From the NCBI RefSeq assembly GCF_016741875.1, contig NZ_JAERRF010000007.1:62001-126000 (forward strand): a stretch of 64,000 nt of DNA. The letters run 5' to 3'. The translations under genes were made by a program, and so were the position numbers. Positions 24,694 to 33,395 of the stretch are shown here, piece after piece. The DNA is from Streptomyces coffeae (GTDB lineage: Bacteria; Actinomycetota; Actinomycetes; Streptomycetales; Streptomycetaceae). The notes under the pieces are model-generated. The model worked only from the letters and a program-made list of their open reading frames with translations, had not been told where the DNA came from and ran no database searches. Position 1 is the first letter of the stretch. Every line of letters begins with the position of its first letter.

Positions 24694-25257
24694 GTGGATG
24701 TCACCACCTCGGACGGTGGTTCCTGGCGAATCGGAACCGGCGCGGAGAGCGCATGGATCGCGGACGGTACGTCGGTCGGCCTGACCATCATCTCCGCGAT
24801 CCCGCCGGTCTTCGAGAGGTACGCCACGATCGTCGTGCCGGAGGACGACGACGTGGCCTGGGAAGTGCTGGACCGAGCGCTGGTGTCGGTCCTGCGCGTT
24901 GAGCCGGCGAAGCAGCGTTGGTGGTTGGGATACCTCGATAGCGGCGCCGACGACATCGTCTTCCCCGAAGCTTCCCGGGTGACCTTGTATGCCAATTGGC
25001 ACTACGTGCTGGTCGAGGCGGGGCCGGAGCAGGCGCTCAGCTGGCGCAAGCTGACGTGGCGTCAACGCCGTAGCCTGCCCGACCTAATTTTTCCGACCGA
25101 CCGCAGCTGGCTGGTGTCGCGGTTGTTCGACGACGACTGGATCTGTGTCGGCGGGCCTGCCGGACTGGTACACAAGCTTCTTCGCCACCCCGACCTCAAG
25201 ACACGTCGAGTGGAACTCGGGCAGGACGCGACTCCCCCCGGCCACATCGCCATATAG
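24694..25257 (+). CDS. Conserved hypothetical protein
   Basis: A frame of about 187 residues is protein-like: SDGGSWRIGTGAESAWIADG, then IPPVFERYATIVVP, then VHKLLRHPDLKTRRVELGQ. No signal peptide, membrane span or known catalytic motif is seen. The start is uncertain. GTG 24694 begins the conserved-looking part, while the frame is open back to a TTG at 24658 that lacks a ribosome site. I do not recognise the family. The gene is followed directly by IS5 and integrase scars, so its surroundings have been rearranged. Confidence 0.5.
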   Translation: MDVTTSDGGSWRIGTGAESAWIADGTSVGLTIISAIPPVFERYATIVVPEDDDVAWEVLDRALVSVLRVEPAKQRWWLGYLDSGADDIVFPEASRVTLYANWHYVLVEAGPEQALSWRKLTWRQRRSLPDLIFPTDRSWLVSRLFDDDWICVGGPAGLVHKLLRHPDLKTRRVELGQDATPPGHIAI

Positions 25258-25299
25258 CCACGGATTCGGGGAAAGAGGTCGCGCGGATTGGTGACCGTC

Positions 25300-25495
25300 A
25301 TGGGCGTTCCAGGGGTGGGTGTCCCAGCGGTGGTTGGTCCGGGCTCGACGGATCAGTGTATGGACCGTGATGATCGCGTCGGCGAGGTCGAAGACGCGTC
25401 GATGACGACTTCGCGGCGTTCGTAGCAGCGTTGAAGGCGGTGATACCCGTCAGCTCCGCCCATGTCCGCGTAGAAGTTCGCGAAGTGCCGCCAGC
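25300..25495 (-). mobile_element. IS5-family transposase C-terminal remnant
   Basis: On the minus strand a frame gives RLQRCYERREVVIDA. After a frame slip it continues as FDLADAIITVHTLIRRARTN and HRWDTHP. This is the C-terminal end of IS5-type transposases in Streptomyces (consensus LQRCYERR...DAFFDLADTIITVR.LIR). The rest of the element is absent and the frame is broken, so it is inactive. Confidence 0.65.
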
Positions 25496-25497
25496 GG

Positions 25498-25730
25498 TCA
25501 CACCACGGCGGTCTCGTCCGCGGACTTCCAGGGGGTGAGCTGGGCTTGTTGGGTGGTGGATGTGGGTAGCGGGCGGCAGGGAGCGGCTTGTTCCAGGGCC
25601 CTGTGCGGGCGGTGTTCGTTGTAGAAGGACTCGTATTCGCGCAGTGCGTGGAGGAGGTGGCCCTGGTTCCAGATCAAGGTCCGGTCCAGGAGTTCGGTGC
25701 GGCAGGTCTGTATCCAGCGCCCCGTAGGCG
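25498..25730 (-). mobile_element. IS3-like integrase-core transposase C-terminal fragment
   Basis: The frame reads GRWIQTCRTELLDRTLIWNQ, then GHLLHALREYESFYNEHRPH, then RALEQAAPCRPLP, and stops near 25498. It is the C-terminal quarter of the same transposase family as the fragment at 18.4 kb, lacking all three catalytic acids. It directly abuts the IS5 scrap on one side and the WYL regulator gene on the other. Confidence 0.75.
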
Positions 25731-25767
25731 AGTCGGTCACCATGAACGCCGCATGTCCCTCCTGGCG

Positions 25768-26748
25768 TCAGTGGACTCCGTAGGCTCGGGCGAGTACGCC
25801 CACGGTGGCGGCCATGGCCTGGCGCAGTTCGGCAGGCGAAACGACCTCGACGTCGATACCGAGCCGTAGCAGCTCCCCGCGGGCGTGGTCGGTGCTCTCG
25901 ATCGGGATGACGGCCTCGACCCATCCGTCGTCCCCGACGGCGGTCGCGGTGGAGTCGACTGCCCGCACCACCTCCGGAGGAACGTTGTCGGGCAGGCGCC
26001 GGCGTCCCCGCGGCGACAGGCGGATGGTGGCTGTGCCCGTGTAGCGGCGTGTCTCGAAGTCGTCGAGGTAGGAGGTCCAGTACGCACCCAGGTCGAAACC
26101 CTGCGGCCGGTCGAACCGCTCGTCGCTCAGCACCGCATCGAGGACTTGGGCAACCCGGTAGGTCGCGATCCGACTCTCCGCGACGGCGGCCACGAGGTAC
26201 CAGATACCGGATTTGAGCACCAAGCCGTAGGGACGAAGGCGGCGATTCACCTCCTGCGGCGCGCGCCAACGGCGATAGCGCACATCCACTGCACGCCGCG
26301 TGAGCACCGCGTCGACGAGCAGGGGCAGCTGCGGTGTCTGTTCGGTTTCCCGGTACCAGCCGGGGGCGTCCAGGTGGAAGACCGCCGCGCTCCGCGCGGC
26401 TTCCTCGCGCAGTCCCGTCGGAAGCGCGGCCAGCAGCTTCAGCCGTGCTGCCGTCACCTCCGCCGCAAGGCCCAGGTCGGCGGCGGGTCCAGGCAGTCCG
26501 GCGAAGAAGAGTGCCCGCGCCTCACCCTCGCTCATCCCGGTGAGGCGGGTGCGATAGCCGTCGAGCAGCTGATAGCCACCCCCGCGGCCCGGCTCCGCGT
26601 AGACCGGGACCCCGGCGGCCTGCAGACGCGCCAGGTCACGGTAGGCAGTCCGCACGGACACACCCAGTTCGTCAGCGACCCCTCGGGCGGACATGCGGCC
26701 ACGAGCTTGCAGCAACAACAGCAGCGACAACAGTCGACCGGCAGACAT
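25768..26748 (-). CDS. WYL-domain transcriptional regulator
   Basis: This 326-residue protein starts at ATG 26748 after GAGGAG. It has an N-terminal HTH_11 winged helix (LLSLLLLLQARGRMSARGVA, then ELGVSVRTAYRDLARLQAAG), then the WYL domain (VDVRYRRWRAPQEVNRRL and PYGLVLKSGIWYLVAAV, residues about 140-190) and the C-terminal WCX extension. Such regulators often control the gene next door. Here that is a divergent NIPSNAP-family gene 128 bp away. The effector is unknown. Confidence 0.85.
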   Translation of the reverse strand: MSAGRLLSLLLLLQARGRMSARGVADELGVSVRTAYRDLARLQAAGVPVYAEPGRGGGYQLLDGYRTRLTGMSEGEARALFFAGLPGPAADLGLAAEVTAARLKLLAALPTGLREEAARSAAVFHLDAPGWYRETEQTPQLPLLVDAVLTRRAVDVRYRRWRAPQEVNRRLRPYGLVLKSGIWYLVAAVAESRIATYRVAQVLDAVLSDERFDRPQGFDLGAYWTSYLDDFETRRYTGTATIRLSPRGRRRLPDNVPPEVVRAVDSTATAVGDDGWVEAVIPIESTDHARGELLRLGIDVEVVSPAELRQAMAATVGVLARAYGVH

Positions 26749-26876
26749 GGGCGCATTCTCCTCGGAAACCCTGACAGCACGTGGCACACGGGTCCCCTAG
26801 CGTCAATCGGCGTCCGGCTCCGACCGGACCGTCCGAAGGCCACGCCTGGACAAGAGCAGCGAAGAGGAGTTGCACC

Positions 26877-27617
26877 GTGTTCCCCACCGACCCTGTCGAC
26901 CGCCCCGCCGTGATCGAGCTTCGCCAATACACACTGCGTCCCGGCCGGCGCGACGAACTCATCGACCTGTTCGACCGGGAGTTCGTCGAAACGCAGGAGG
27001 AGACCGGGATGGTCGTACTCGGCCAGTTCCGAGACCTTGACGATCCGGACCGCTTCGTCTGGTTGCGCGGGTTCCCGAACATGGCGGTACGGCATCGTGC
27101 GCTGACGGCCTTCTACGGCGGACCTGTCTGGGCCGAGCACGGTTCCCAGGCCAACGCCACCATGGTCGACTCCGACGATGTCCTGCTGCTGCGGCCGCCG
27201 TCGGCCGGGAGCGGCTTCGCCGTCTGCCCGTCCAAGCGGCCCCAAGCCAGTGCTCCGGCACCGGACCGGATCGTGTCCGCCACCGTCTGGTCCTTCCCTC
27301 CCGGACGGTCAGATGGCATCGCACTCATCCAGGACGGTCTTCTCCCCGTGCTCCGCAAGACGGGACCCGCGCCGCTCGCCGTCTTGACCACCGAGACAGC
27401 ACACAACACATTCGCCAGGCTGCCGGTCCGCACCGGAGAGAACGTCGCTGTGGTCTTCACCTCCTACCCCGACGAGAGTGCGTATCGCCGACACCTTGCC
27501 GAGGTGCAGGCTCATCCCCTCATACGGGACGAGGTCCTGCCGGCCATCGGGAGAGAACAGACAGCAGCGCCCCGGACACTGCGGCTGGCACCCACGGGTC
27601 GCTCGCTCATCTCCTGA
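26877..27617 (+). CDS. NIPSNAP-family protein
   Basis: This 246-residue protein starts at GTG 26877, seven bases after GAGGAG. It has two related ferredoxin-like NIPSNAP/ABM folds: VIELRQYTLRPGRRDELIDL through GQFRDLDDPDRFVWLRGF in the first half, and VSATVWSFPPGRSDGIALI through VAVVFTSYPDESAYRRHLAE in the second. Such proteins are of unclear function in bacteria and may bind small hydrophobic or reactive metabolites. Divergence from a WYL regulator suggests that it is the controlled gene. Confidence 0.8.
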   Translation: MFPTDPVDRPAVIELRQYTLRPGRRDELIDLFDREFVETQEETGMVVLGQFRDLDDPDRFVWLRGFPNMAVRHRALTAFYGGPVWAEHGSQANATMVDSDDVLLLRPPSAGSGFAVCPSKRPQASAPAPDRIVSATVWSFPPGRSDGIALIQDGLLPVLRKTGPAPLAVLTTETAHNTFARLPVRTGENVAVVFTSYPDESAYRRHLAEVQAHPLIRDEVLPAIGREQTAAPRTLRLAPTGRSLIS

Positions 27618-27630
27618 CCGCTCAGCGCCG

Positions 27631-27735
27631 TCAGAGTGGGTGGAGGCGGGTCTTGAGCAGGCAGAACTCGTTGCCTTCGGGATCGGCGAGGACGTGCCAG
27701 GGTTCTTCCTCGGTCTGACCAGTGCGCTGCCCGGC
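27631..27735 (-). pseudogene. VOC/glyoxalase-fold C-terminal fragment
   Basis: The last codons of a vicinal-oxygen-chelate protein are present: WHVLADPEGNEFCLL followed by KTRLHPL and a stop. This LADPEGNEFCLL motif carries the metal-binding Glu typical of VOC proteins. Upstream sequence does not continue the fold in any frame, so only the tail remains. Confidence 0.6.
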
Positions 27736-27840
27736 TGCCCGAGGGCAGCAGGGGGTCGCACCGGTAGTGCTCGGTGGCTTGCCGAGTCGGACGATGCCGC
27801 GAAGGCGGCGGTCGCCCGCGTTCTGCCAGACCGAAGTTAC

Positions 27841-28926
27841 TCAGCGCAATACGGCCCCCAGCAGGTCGGCCCCCAGCACCGTTACGTTGTGCAGATTGAG
27901 GGTGTGACGGACGTAACGACCGTGCCGCCGGGCCGTGAGCAGTCCCGCGTGGCGCAGGACAGCGAGGTGGCGGGAAACCTCCGGGGGTGTCAGTTCCCAG
28001 GCGTGCGCCAGCTCACCAGTGGTGTGGGGCCCGCGGGCCAGGGTGCGCAGCAGGCGCAGCCGTACCGGATGTGCGAGTGCCTCCAGCCGTAGTGTGATCG
28101 TTTCCAGCGACACCGGCTCTGATGGACTTGGCTCGGCCACGGGGTACTGCACCACCGGCTGCCATCCGGGCGCGTGGACGACCACCAGGTGCGGGCTGCC
28201 GAAGACGCTGGGGATGAAGGTGACCCCCGCGCCATGGGCGGCGGTCGCCTTGTCCTGCAGCTTGTCCACGATGATGCAGTCGCCGTCCGGTGCCAGGGTG
28301 ACCGCGCCGGAGACCGACGCGAGTGTCTCCCCGATGCCCTGCCGCTTCAGCAGGTCGTTCTTCAGACGCAGGTCGGTGGCGAGCTGCACGGCGACGCCCG
28401 ACCAGGCGGCGTCGAAGAAGGCTTCGGCGCACTGTTCGAGGGTGTGGCGCACTCTCGCCCGCACAGCGGGCGGGTCCGCGAGCAGCCGTTCCGCGAAGGC
28501 CTCTTGCCGCGCGCCGCGGGCCTGGGCCAGGTCCAGGGCCCGCTCGCGCGCAGTCGCGTCGGTGAGCGGCGACAGCGCGGCGAAGTGGACCCGGTTGCTG
28601 CCGCACGTGGTGACGAGCGCGGCGGTCACATACGTTTCGTCGTCGATCCGGTCCACGTCGTCCAACTCCTCGGCGAGGGTGGGCCGAGGTCGGGCGGGGA
28701 GCAGAAAGTCGGCTTGTGAGGAACGCCAGAGGAACTCCGCCTCCCGCAACCGCTCGGCCAGCTCCGGCCGCAGCCCGGACCAGACGTCCCCGGCCCAGCC
28801 GGCGAACTGCGGATGATGCCCTGGTTCGGCCAGCACGTGCAGCATCGCGGTCAGCTCGGCCAGCGGGGAGGCGGCGAACCGCAGTCGCTCGGCCGGCAGG
28901 CCGCTGATGTCGATCCTCAACGTCAT
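27841..28926 (-). CDS. DUF5937/ArsR-type transcriptional regulator
   Basis: This 361-residue protein has a long N-terminal DUF5937-like sensor domain (from MTLRIDISGLPAERLRFAAS to residue about 260) and a C-terminal ArsR winged helix (LEALAHPVRLRLLRTLARGP, then HTTGELAHAWELTPPEVSRH, then LAVLRHAGLLTARRHGRYV). It is divergent from an MFS transporter gene with a 29-bp palindrome between them, so repression of an exporter is the obvious model. No conserved metal cysteines are apparent in the HTH, so an organic ligand is more likely than a metal. Confidence 0.8.
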   Translation of the reverse strand: MTLRIDISGLPAERLRFAASPLAELTAMLHVLAEPGHHPQFAGWAGDVWSGLRPELAERLREAEFLWRSSQADFLLPARPRPTLAEELDDVDRIDDETYVTAALVTTCGSNRVHFAALSPLTDATARERALDLAQARGARQEAFAERLLADPPAVRARVRHTLEQCAEAFFDAAWSGVAVQLATDLRLKNDLLKRQGIGETLASVSGAVTLAPDGDCIIVDKLQDKATAAHGAGVTFIPSVFGSPHLVVVHAPGWQPVVQYPVAEPSPSEPVSLETITLRLEALAHPVRLRLLRTLARGPHTTGELAHAWELTPPEVSRHLAVLRHAGLLTARRHGRYVRHTLNLHNVTVLGADLLGAVLR

Positions 28927-28961
28927 CCCCTCAGCATCACTGACCGGATGGCCGACGACGG

Positions 28962-28990
28962 CGTCGGTTGACGGTGTCCGTCAACCGACG
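28962..28990. promoter_or_regulatory. 29-bp palindrome between DUF5937-ArsR and MFS genes
   Basis: Arms CGTCGGTTGACGG (28962-28974) and CCGTCAACCGACG (28978-28990) are perfect over 13 bases around a TGT centre. The site is in the divergent intergenic space and is almost certainly the operator of the adjacent ArsR-type protein. Confidence 0.75.
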
Positions 28991-29025
28991 TGCCCAGCCC
29001 GGCGGCCGAACACACCGTTACCGTC

Positions 29026-30267
29026 ATGGCAACCACCACCAAGATCCAGCCCCGCGCCCTCGTCCGCGCCTCCGGAGGCCCCCGCTATGCCGTCGCCCTG
29101 GCCGTGGACGCGCTCGGCACCGGCCTGCTGCGGCCCTTTCTGCTGCTCTACGGGGTGACCGTGCTGAGGCTGTCCGCGCCGGCCACCGGCATCGCCATGA
29201 CGGTCGGCGTCGTCGTGGGCCTCGTGTGCATGCCCGCAGTGGGCCGATGGCTGGACCGGGGCGCACGCAGCACGGTCGTGGCAGCGTCGATGCTGGTGCG
29301 GGTGCTGGGCGTGGCGCTGCTGCTGGCCACCCCGGCGGGGCACGTCTGGCTGTTCGCGACGGCGGCGCTCTTCCTCGGCATCGGCAACCAGGCATGGCCG
29401 GCCGCCCACGCGGCTCTCGTGGCCACGGTCGCCCACGGCCGGGAACGCGACGCCGCTCTCGCGGGAGGCCGCGCCCTGCGCAACGCCGGCCTGGGCGCGG
29501 GCGCGCTCCTCGCCACCGCATGTCTGGCGGGCGGCACCACCGCATTGCAGGCGCTGGCCGCCGTCACTGGGCTCGCCTGTCTCGCTGCGGCGGCCTTGGC
29601 GTGGTCGGTCCACCTGCACGCGCATCCGGACGCTGTCCCGGCCAAGGACAGGGCCGACGGGCCCGCACCTCGGATGCGCGCGCTGCTGGCTGCCAACGTG
29701 GTCTACGTCTTCTGCCTCAACGTCCCCGAAATCGCGCTCCCTCTGGTCCTGGTGACACAGTTGCACGCATCCCCGGTGTGGTCGGCAGCCATCTTCGTGG
29801 CCAACACGGTGCTGGTGGTCACCCTGCAGGTTCCCGTAACCGTCCTGATGTCCCGCTTCTCCCGGCGGACCGTGCTGGCTCTCGCCGGCGTGGTACTCGC
29901 CGTGTCCTACCTGGGCTTCCTCGCGGCCACCTCACTGGGAAACGGCTGGGGTGCCCCGGCCGTCGCCGCGGTGTCCGTGGTCTGCACTATCGGCGAGATC
30001 ATCTATGCCGGCAGCGCCACCGCGCTCGTCACCGCCCTCGCCCCGGCCCATGTCCTGGGACGCGCCCTCGCCCGCTTCGAGCTCTCCACGGGCTTTGGCC
30101 TCGCCGTCTCCCCGTCGGTCATCACTGCTCTCGCACCCCACGGCCCGGCCGCCCTCTGGGGCAGCCTCGCCGCTGCGACGCTCCTCTCCGCCTCCGCCGT
30201 TGGCACCGAGAAGGATCAAGGAACGCGGCTCAGCGGTAGCTGCGGCCGGGCGCGATCAGGCTCGTGA
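29026..30267 (+). CDS. MFS transporter with altered C-terminus
   Basis: This carrier of about 413 residues has 11-12 predicted spans. It opens [20 protein letters not shown], with the loop 2-3 motif [10 protein letters not shown] and the central loop [23 protein letters not shown] 29026 was chosen for family fit; GTG 28990 is possible, though it overlaps the operator. It is divergent from the DUF5937-ArsR gene and is its likely target. The last 18 or so residues ([18 protein letters not shown]) are read through the antisense of a recombinase scar that starts at 30230, so the native end was replaced. The substrate is unknown; drug export is a guess from regulation. Confidence 0.75.
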   Translation: MATTTKIQPRALVRASGGPRYAVALAVDALGTGLLRPFLLLYGVTVLRLSAPATGIAMTVGVVVGLVCMPAVGRWLDRGARSTVVAASMLVRVLGVALLLATPAGHVWLFATAALFLGIGNQAWPAAHAALVATVAHGRERDAALAGGRALRNAGLGAGALLATACLAGGTTALQALAAVTGLACLAAAALAWSVHLHAHPDAVPAKDRADGPAPRMRALLAANVVYVFCLNVPEIALPLVLVTQLHASPVWSAAIFVANTVLVVTLQVPVTVLMSRFSRRTVLALAGVVLAVSYLGFLAATSLGNGWGAPAVAAVSVVCTIGEIIYAGSATALVTALAPAHVLGRALARFELSTGFGLAVSPSVITALAPHGPAALWGSLAAATLLSASAVGTEKDQGTRLSGSCGRARSGS

Positions 30268-30380
30268 GCTCGGCAATCGGCTCTGGCGACGGTTTGACGT
30301 AGCGACGGACGTTCTCCGGCTTCTTGTGTCGGGACTTCGCCATCAGCATCAACAGGGACGCGCTCTGCTCGCCGAGGTGG
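30230..30380 (-). mobile_element. Tyrosine recombinase/integrase C-terminal remnant
   Basis: The minus strand reads [20 protein letters not shown], then [20 protein letters not shown], then LIAPGRSYR and TGA. This is the extreme C-terminus of actinobacterial phage-type site-specific recombinases (KSRHKxPENVRRY), just downstream of the position of the catalytic tyrosine region. The rest is missing. It overlaps the end of the MFS frame on the other strand. Confidence 0.6.
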
Positions 30381-30454
30381 ATACATCATCCGCGTAGTTC
30401 AGGCCGCTCGCTGGTACTCGTGGAGGGTTCGGCCGAGGTCCGGTTCAGGAGTTC

Positions 30455-30925
30455 GGTGCATCCAGGCCGCGCTGCGCGAGACGCACCTGGAACTGCCCGA
30501 GCCGGTGGCCGCCGCCTACGGGGCCACCACGACCGCCCACGCCCGCCTCCTCCTCGCTCTCAACTAGCAGATAGCCGTGCTGGAAGAGCAGGTGAAGGCG
30601 CATTTTCTCGCGCACCCGGACGCTGAGACCTACCGCTCGATGCCCGGCATCGGAGAGATCACCGGCGCCCGGGTGCTCGGCGAGTTCGGGGACGACCCCA
30701 CCCGCTACAGCTCCGCCAAAGCCCGCAAGAACTACGCCGGAACCAGCCCCGTCACCCGGGCCTCCGGCAAGAGCCACTCCGTCCAGGCCCGCTACGTGCG
30801 CAACAACCGGCTCGCCGACGCGCTCCAGCGCCAGGCGTTCTCAGCCCTGCGGGCCTCACCCGGCGCCCGCCGCTACTACGACAAGCAACGAGCCCGCGAG
30901 GCCGGCTACAACTCCGCCCTCCGGG
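30455..30925 (+). mobile_element. IS110-family transposase C-terminal remnant with in-frame stop
   Basis: One frame reads IQAALRETHLELPEPVAAAY and LLLALN, then TAG at 30565, then QIAVLEEQVKAHFLAHPDAE, then MPGIGEITGARVLGEFGDDP, then SSAKARKNYAGTSPVTRASG, then ARYVRNNRLADALQRQAFSA, ending AGYNSALR. This is the transposase_20 half of IS110 with its SxxGIG helix-hairpin-helix and NYAGTxP serine region. The N-terminal DEDD domain is absent, the stop codon interrupts the frame and the end is cut off at the neighbouring gene's stop, so it is inactive. Confidence 0.8.
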
Positions 30926-30928
30926 GTT

Positions 30929-31990
30929 TTAGGGGATGCGGACGGGTGAGGAGGCGTCCGGCACCCGCAGGGACGGGGTGCCGGAGCCGTCCGCCGGGAC
31001 CGTCCAGACGTCGGAGGTCCGGCCGTCGCGCCCCGGGAGCGCGTAGGCGAGGGTGTGGTCGTCCAGCCAGGCTGCCTGGTCGTCGACGCTGCGGGTCTCG
31101 GCGAGCGGGTGCTCGCGCAGGGTCCGCAGATCGAGGACGTACAGCCGCCAGGGGTCGGTGGCGCCCTCGCGTACCCGCTTCTTGAAGGCGAGGCGGGTGT
31201 TGTCCGGGGAGAGCGAGGGGCACTCCACGTTCTCGCGGATCGTGTGCGCCGCCCATCTGCGCATATCGCCCTGGACGAGGTAGGTCTTCCCCCGGGTCGA
31301 GACGGTGGCGTAGAAGCGGTTGTCGTCGCGGGCGAAGGTGACGCCCCAGTAATTCACGTCGGGGGAGTGGTAGCGGCGGCCGTCGAGGGTGAGCGGGATC
31401 TCCTCCATGTTCTTGATGAGGTAGCCGGTGCGGGTGTCCAGGATCGAGGTGCGGGTGGAGAACGCGGTGGTGGCGTAGGAGTCACCGGTGGCGAACATCG
31501 TCCAGGACAGCATCCGCCCGGAGGCGGACACCCGGGCCCGGTTGGGGATGCCGGTGAGCGCGATCCGCCGCTTCTCACGCAGCCGCCGGTCCAGGACCAC
31601 GGCGTACGACCTGGGCGGGATGCCGGGGCGACGCTGGAGGCACAGCCCCGTACTCGCTGCCGCGTAGAAGCGGTCGCAGGCCGGGCCGCCGGTGGTGCGG
31701 CGGTCGGGGTGGCGATCCGAGGCCGGGGCGGCGGTGCCCGGTCGGACGGCCGGTGCGGGGAGGTGGGCCACCCGGCCGGTTCCGGCGCCGGAGCTGCGGA
31801 AGTACATCCGGCCGTGGTCGAGGCCGAACGCCGAGGCGGTGTCGGTGGGTTGGGCCTGCCGGGTAGCTCCGAGCGTGTAGACGACGGCGATGGTGGCCAG
31901 CAGCGCGGTGGCGGTCACGACCGCGATGACCCGAGCCCGGAGGGAGAGCGCGGCGAGCCGGGAGGAGAGGGAGGTGGGGGGTGGATTCAT
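30929..31990 (-). CDS. Membrane-anchored TolB-like beta-propeller protein
   Basis: This 353-residue protein has one N-terminal membrane helix (RVIAVVTATALLATIAVVYT, residues about 19-40) and an extracellular part built from WD40-like/TolB blades (LSWTMFATGDSY, CPSLSPDNTRLAFKKRV, RLYVLDLRTLREHPL, LAYALPGRDGRTSDVWTVP). Its ATG overlaps the stop of the upstream MFS gene (ATGA), so both are made from one message. The stop codon lies at the border of an IS110 scar, so the last residues may not be original. The role is unknown; it may assist the transporter at the outer face. Confidence 0.75.
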   Translation of the reverse strand: MNPPPTSLSSRLAALSLRARVIAVVTATALLATIAVVYTLGATRQAQPTDTASAFGLDHGRMYFRSSGAGTGRVAHLPAPAVRPGTAAPASDRHPDRRTTGGPACDRFYAAASTGLCLQRRPGIPPRSYAVVLDRRLREKRRIALTGIPNRARVSASGRMLSWTMFATGDSYATTAFSTRTSILDTRTGYLIKNMEEIPLTLDGRRYHSPDVNYWGVTFARDDNRFYATVSTRGKTYLVQGDMRRWAAHTIRENVECPSLSPDNTRLAFKKRVREGATDPWRLYVLDLRTLREHPLAETRSVDDQAAWLDDHTLAYALPGRDGRTSDVWTVPADGSGTPSLRVPDASSPVRIP

Positions 31991-33357
31991 GTGCGGGACG
32001 GTTGCCTTTCCGGGGGGTCCGGGAAGTCGGGGCGATCCGGGGAGGCCAGGGGACCAGGGGAACCTGGCGAGGCCATGGGACCGGTGGAGTCCGGGCGATC
32101 CGGCCGTGCCGGAGGCTCCGGACGGGGGAGCAGAACGGCGGCCGCGGCCAGCGCCGTGGCCAGCGCGAGGACGGCGGCGATCAGCGCGGGGCGGGTGCCC
32201 CAGAGCGTCCAGGCCGCGCCGAACCCGGCGGCCGCCAACAGTCGGCAGAGCGCCTGCCCCGTCTGAAGCAGCGCCATCCCGCCGGCACGCCGGGCGGCCG
32301 GCAGCACCGGCCCGACGAGCGCCATCAGCACCCCGTCGGTGGCGGCGTAGAACACCCCGAGCAACAGCAGCACGCCGACCAGCAGCACCGGTCCGGCACC
32401 GGACGTCAGCAGCAGGAGATAGCCGGCGAGCAGCGCCGTGTGCCCGCAGAGGAACGGCACCCGCCGGCCGATGCGGTCGCCGAGCCGCCCGGCCGGCACC
32501 GCGAGCAGCAGATAGACCGCCGCCGCGCCCAGCGGCAGCAGCGGAAACCAGCTCACCGCGAAGTCCAGCCGACGCTGCACCAGCAGATAGAGGAACGAGT
32601 CACCGATGGTCGCCGCGCCGAGCAGCGCCGCCGCGCCGAAGATGCGCCGGAAGGCGGGGTCGCGGAGCGGCAACAGGACCCGTGCGCGGGGGAGGGGTGC
32701 GGTGGATCCCGGTCGGTGGCCTTCGTGCCGGGGCAGCTTGGCCTGCCCCGGTACGAAGGCCACCAGCAGCAGCACGCCCACCACCCCGACGCAAGCGCTC
32801 ACGACGAACACCGCGTCATACGCATCGGCGGTGGCCCACAGCAGCGCGAACGCCGCGAGTGGCCCCAGCAGGGCGCCGGTGGTGTCCATCGCCCGGTGCA
32901 CGCCGAAGGCCCGGCCGAGCGCGTCCGGCGGGGCGCTGAGCGAGATCAGAGCGTCGCGCGGACCGGTGCGTACGCCCTTGCCGATCCGGTCGGCGGCGAG
33001 GGAGGCGCCGATGCCGAGTGTGCCGCCCCCGGCGAGCAGCAGTCCGAGCCGGGACAGCGCGGAGAGCGCATAGCCGCACCCGGCGACGAGCTTGTGCCGT
33101 CCGCCGCGGTCGGCCGCATGCCCGCCCCACAGTCGCACCAGCGCGGTCACACCGTTGTAGAGGCCGTCGAGGAAGCCGAACTGGAGTGGCGAGAGGCCCA
33201 GTTGGAGTACGAAGTAGAACGGCAGCACGGCGGTGACGATCTCGGAGGAGATATCGGTGACCAGGCTGACCGCGCCGAGGGCCAGGACCGGCCCGCCGAC
33301 GCGGCCGCGCGTCACCTTGGTCGCCGTCGCGGCCGCGTCCGTGGTCGCGAGATACAT
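31987..33357 (-). CDS. MFS transporter
   Basis: This 456-residue carrier has 12 predicted spans. It opens GGPVLALGAVSLVTDISSEI (a signature of the MFS subgroup with TDxSSE in helix 1) and continues PFYFVLQLGLSPLQFGFLDG, with the loop motif GGHAADRGGRHKLV. A Pro/Asp/Ser-rich cytoplasmic tail (RPDRPDSTGP onward) follows the last helix. The ATG at 33357 was chosen over an adjacent TTG. It is coupled by ATGA to a membrane-anchored beta-propeller gene. The substrate cannot be inferred; members of this subgroup often act as exporters. Confidence 0.8.
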   Translation of the reverse strand: MYLATTDAAATATKVTRGRVGGPVLALGAVSLVTDISSEIVTAVLPFYFVLQLGLSPLQFGFLDGLYNGVTALVRLWGGHAADRGGRHKLVAGCGYALSALSRLGLLLAGGGTLGIGASLAADRIGKGVRTGPRDALISLSAPPDALGRAFGVHRAMDTTGALLGPLAAFALLWATADAYDAVFVVSACVGVVGVLLLVAFVPGQAKLPRHEGHRPGSTAPLPRARVLLPLRDPAFRRIFGAAALLGAATIGDSFLYLLVQRRLDFAVSWFPLLPLGAAAVYLLLAVPAGRLGDRIGRRVPFLCGHTALLAGYLLLLTSGAGPVLLVGVLLLLGVFYAATDGVLMALVGPVLPAARRAGGMALLQTGQALCRLLAAAGFGAAWTLWGTRPALIAAVLALATALAAAAVLLPRPEPPARPDRPDSTGPMASPGSPGPLASPDRPDFPDPPERQPSRT

Positions 33358-33395
33358 CAATCAGACCGTCCGTGGGTGCGGTTGCCGAACGGCGG

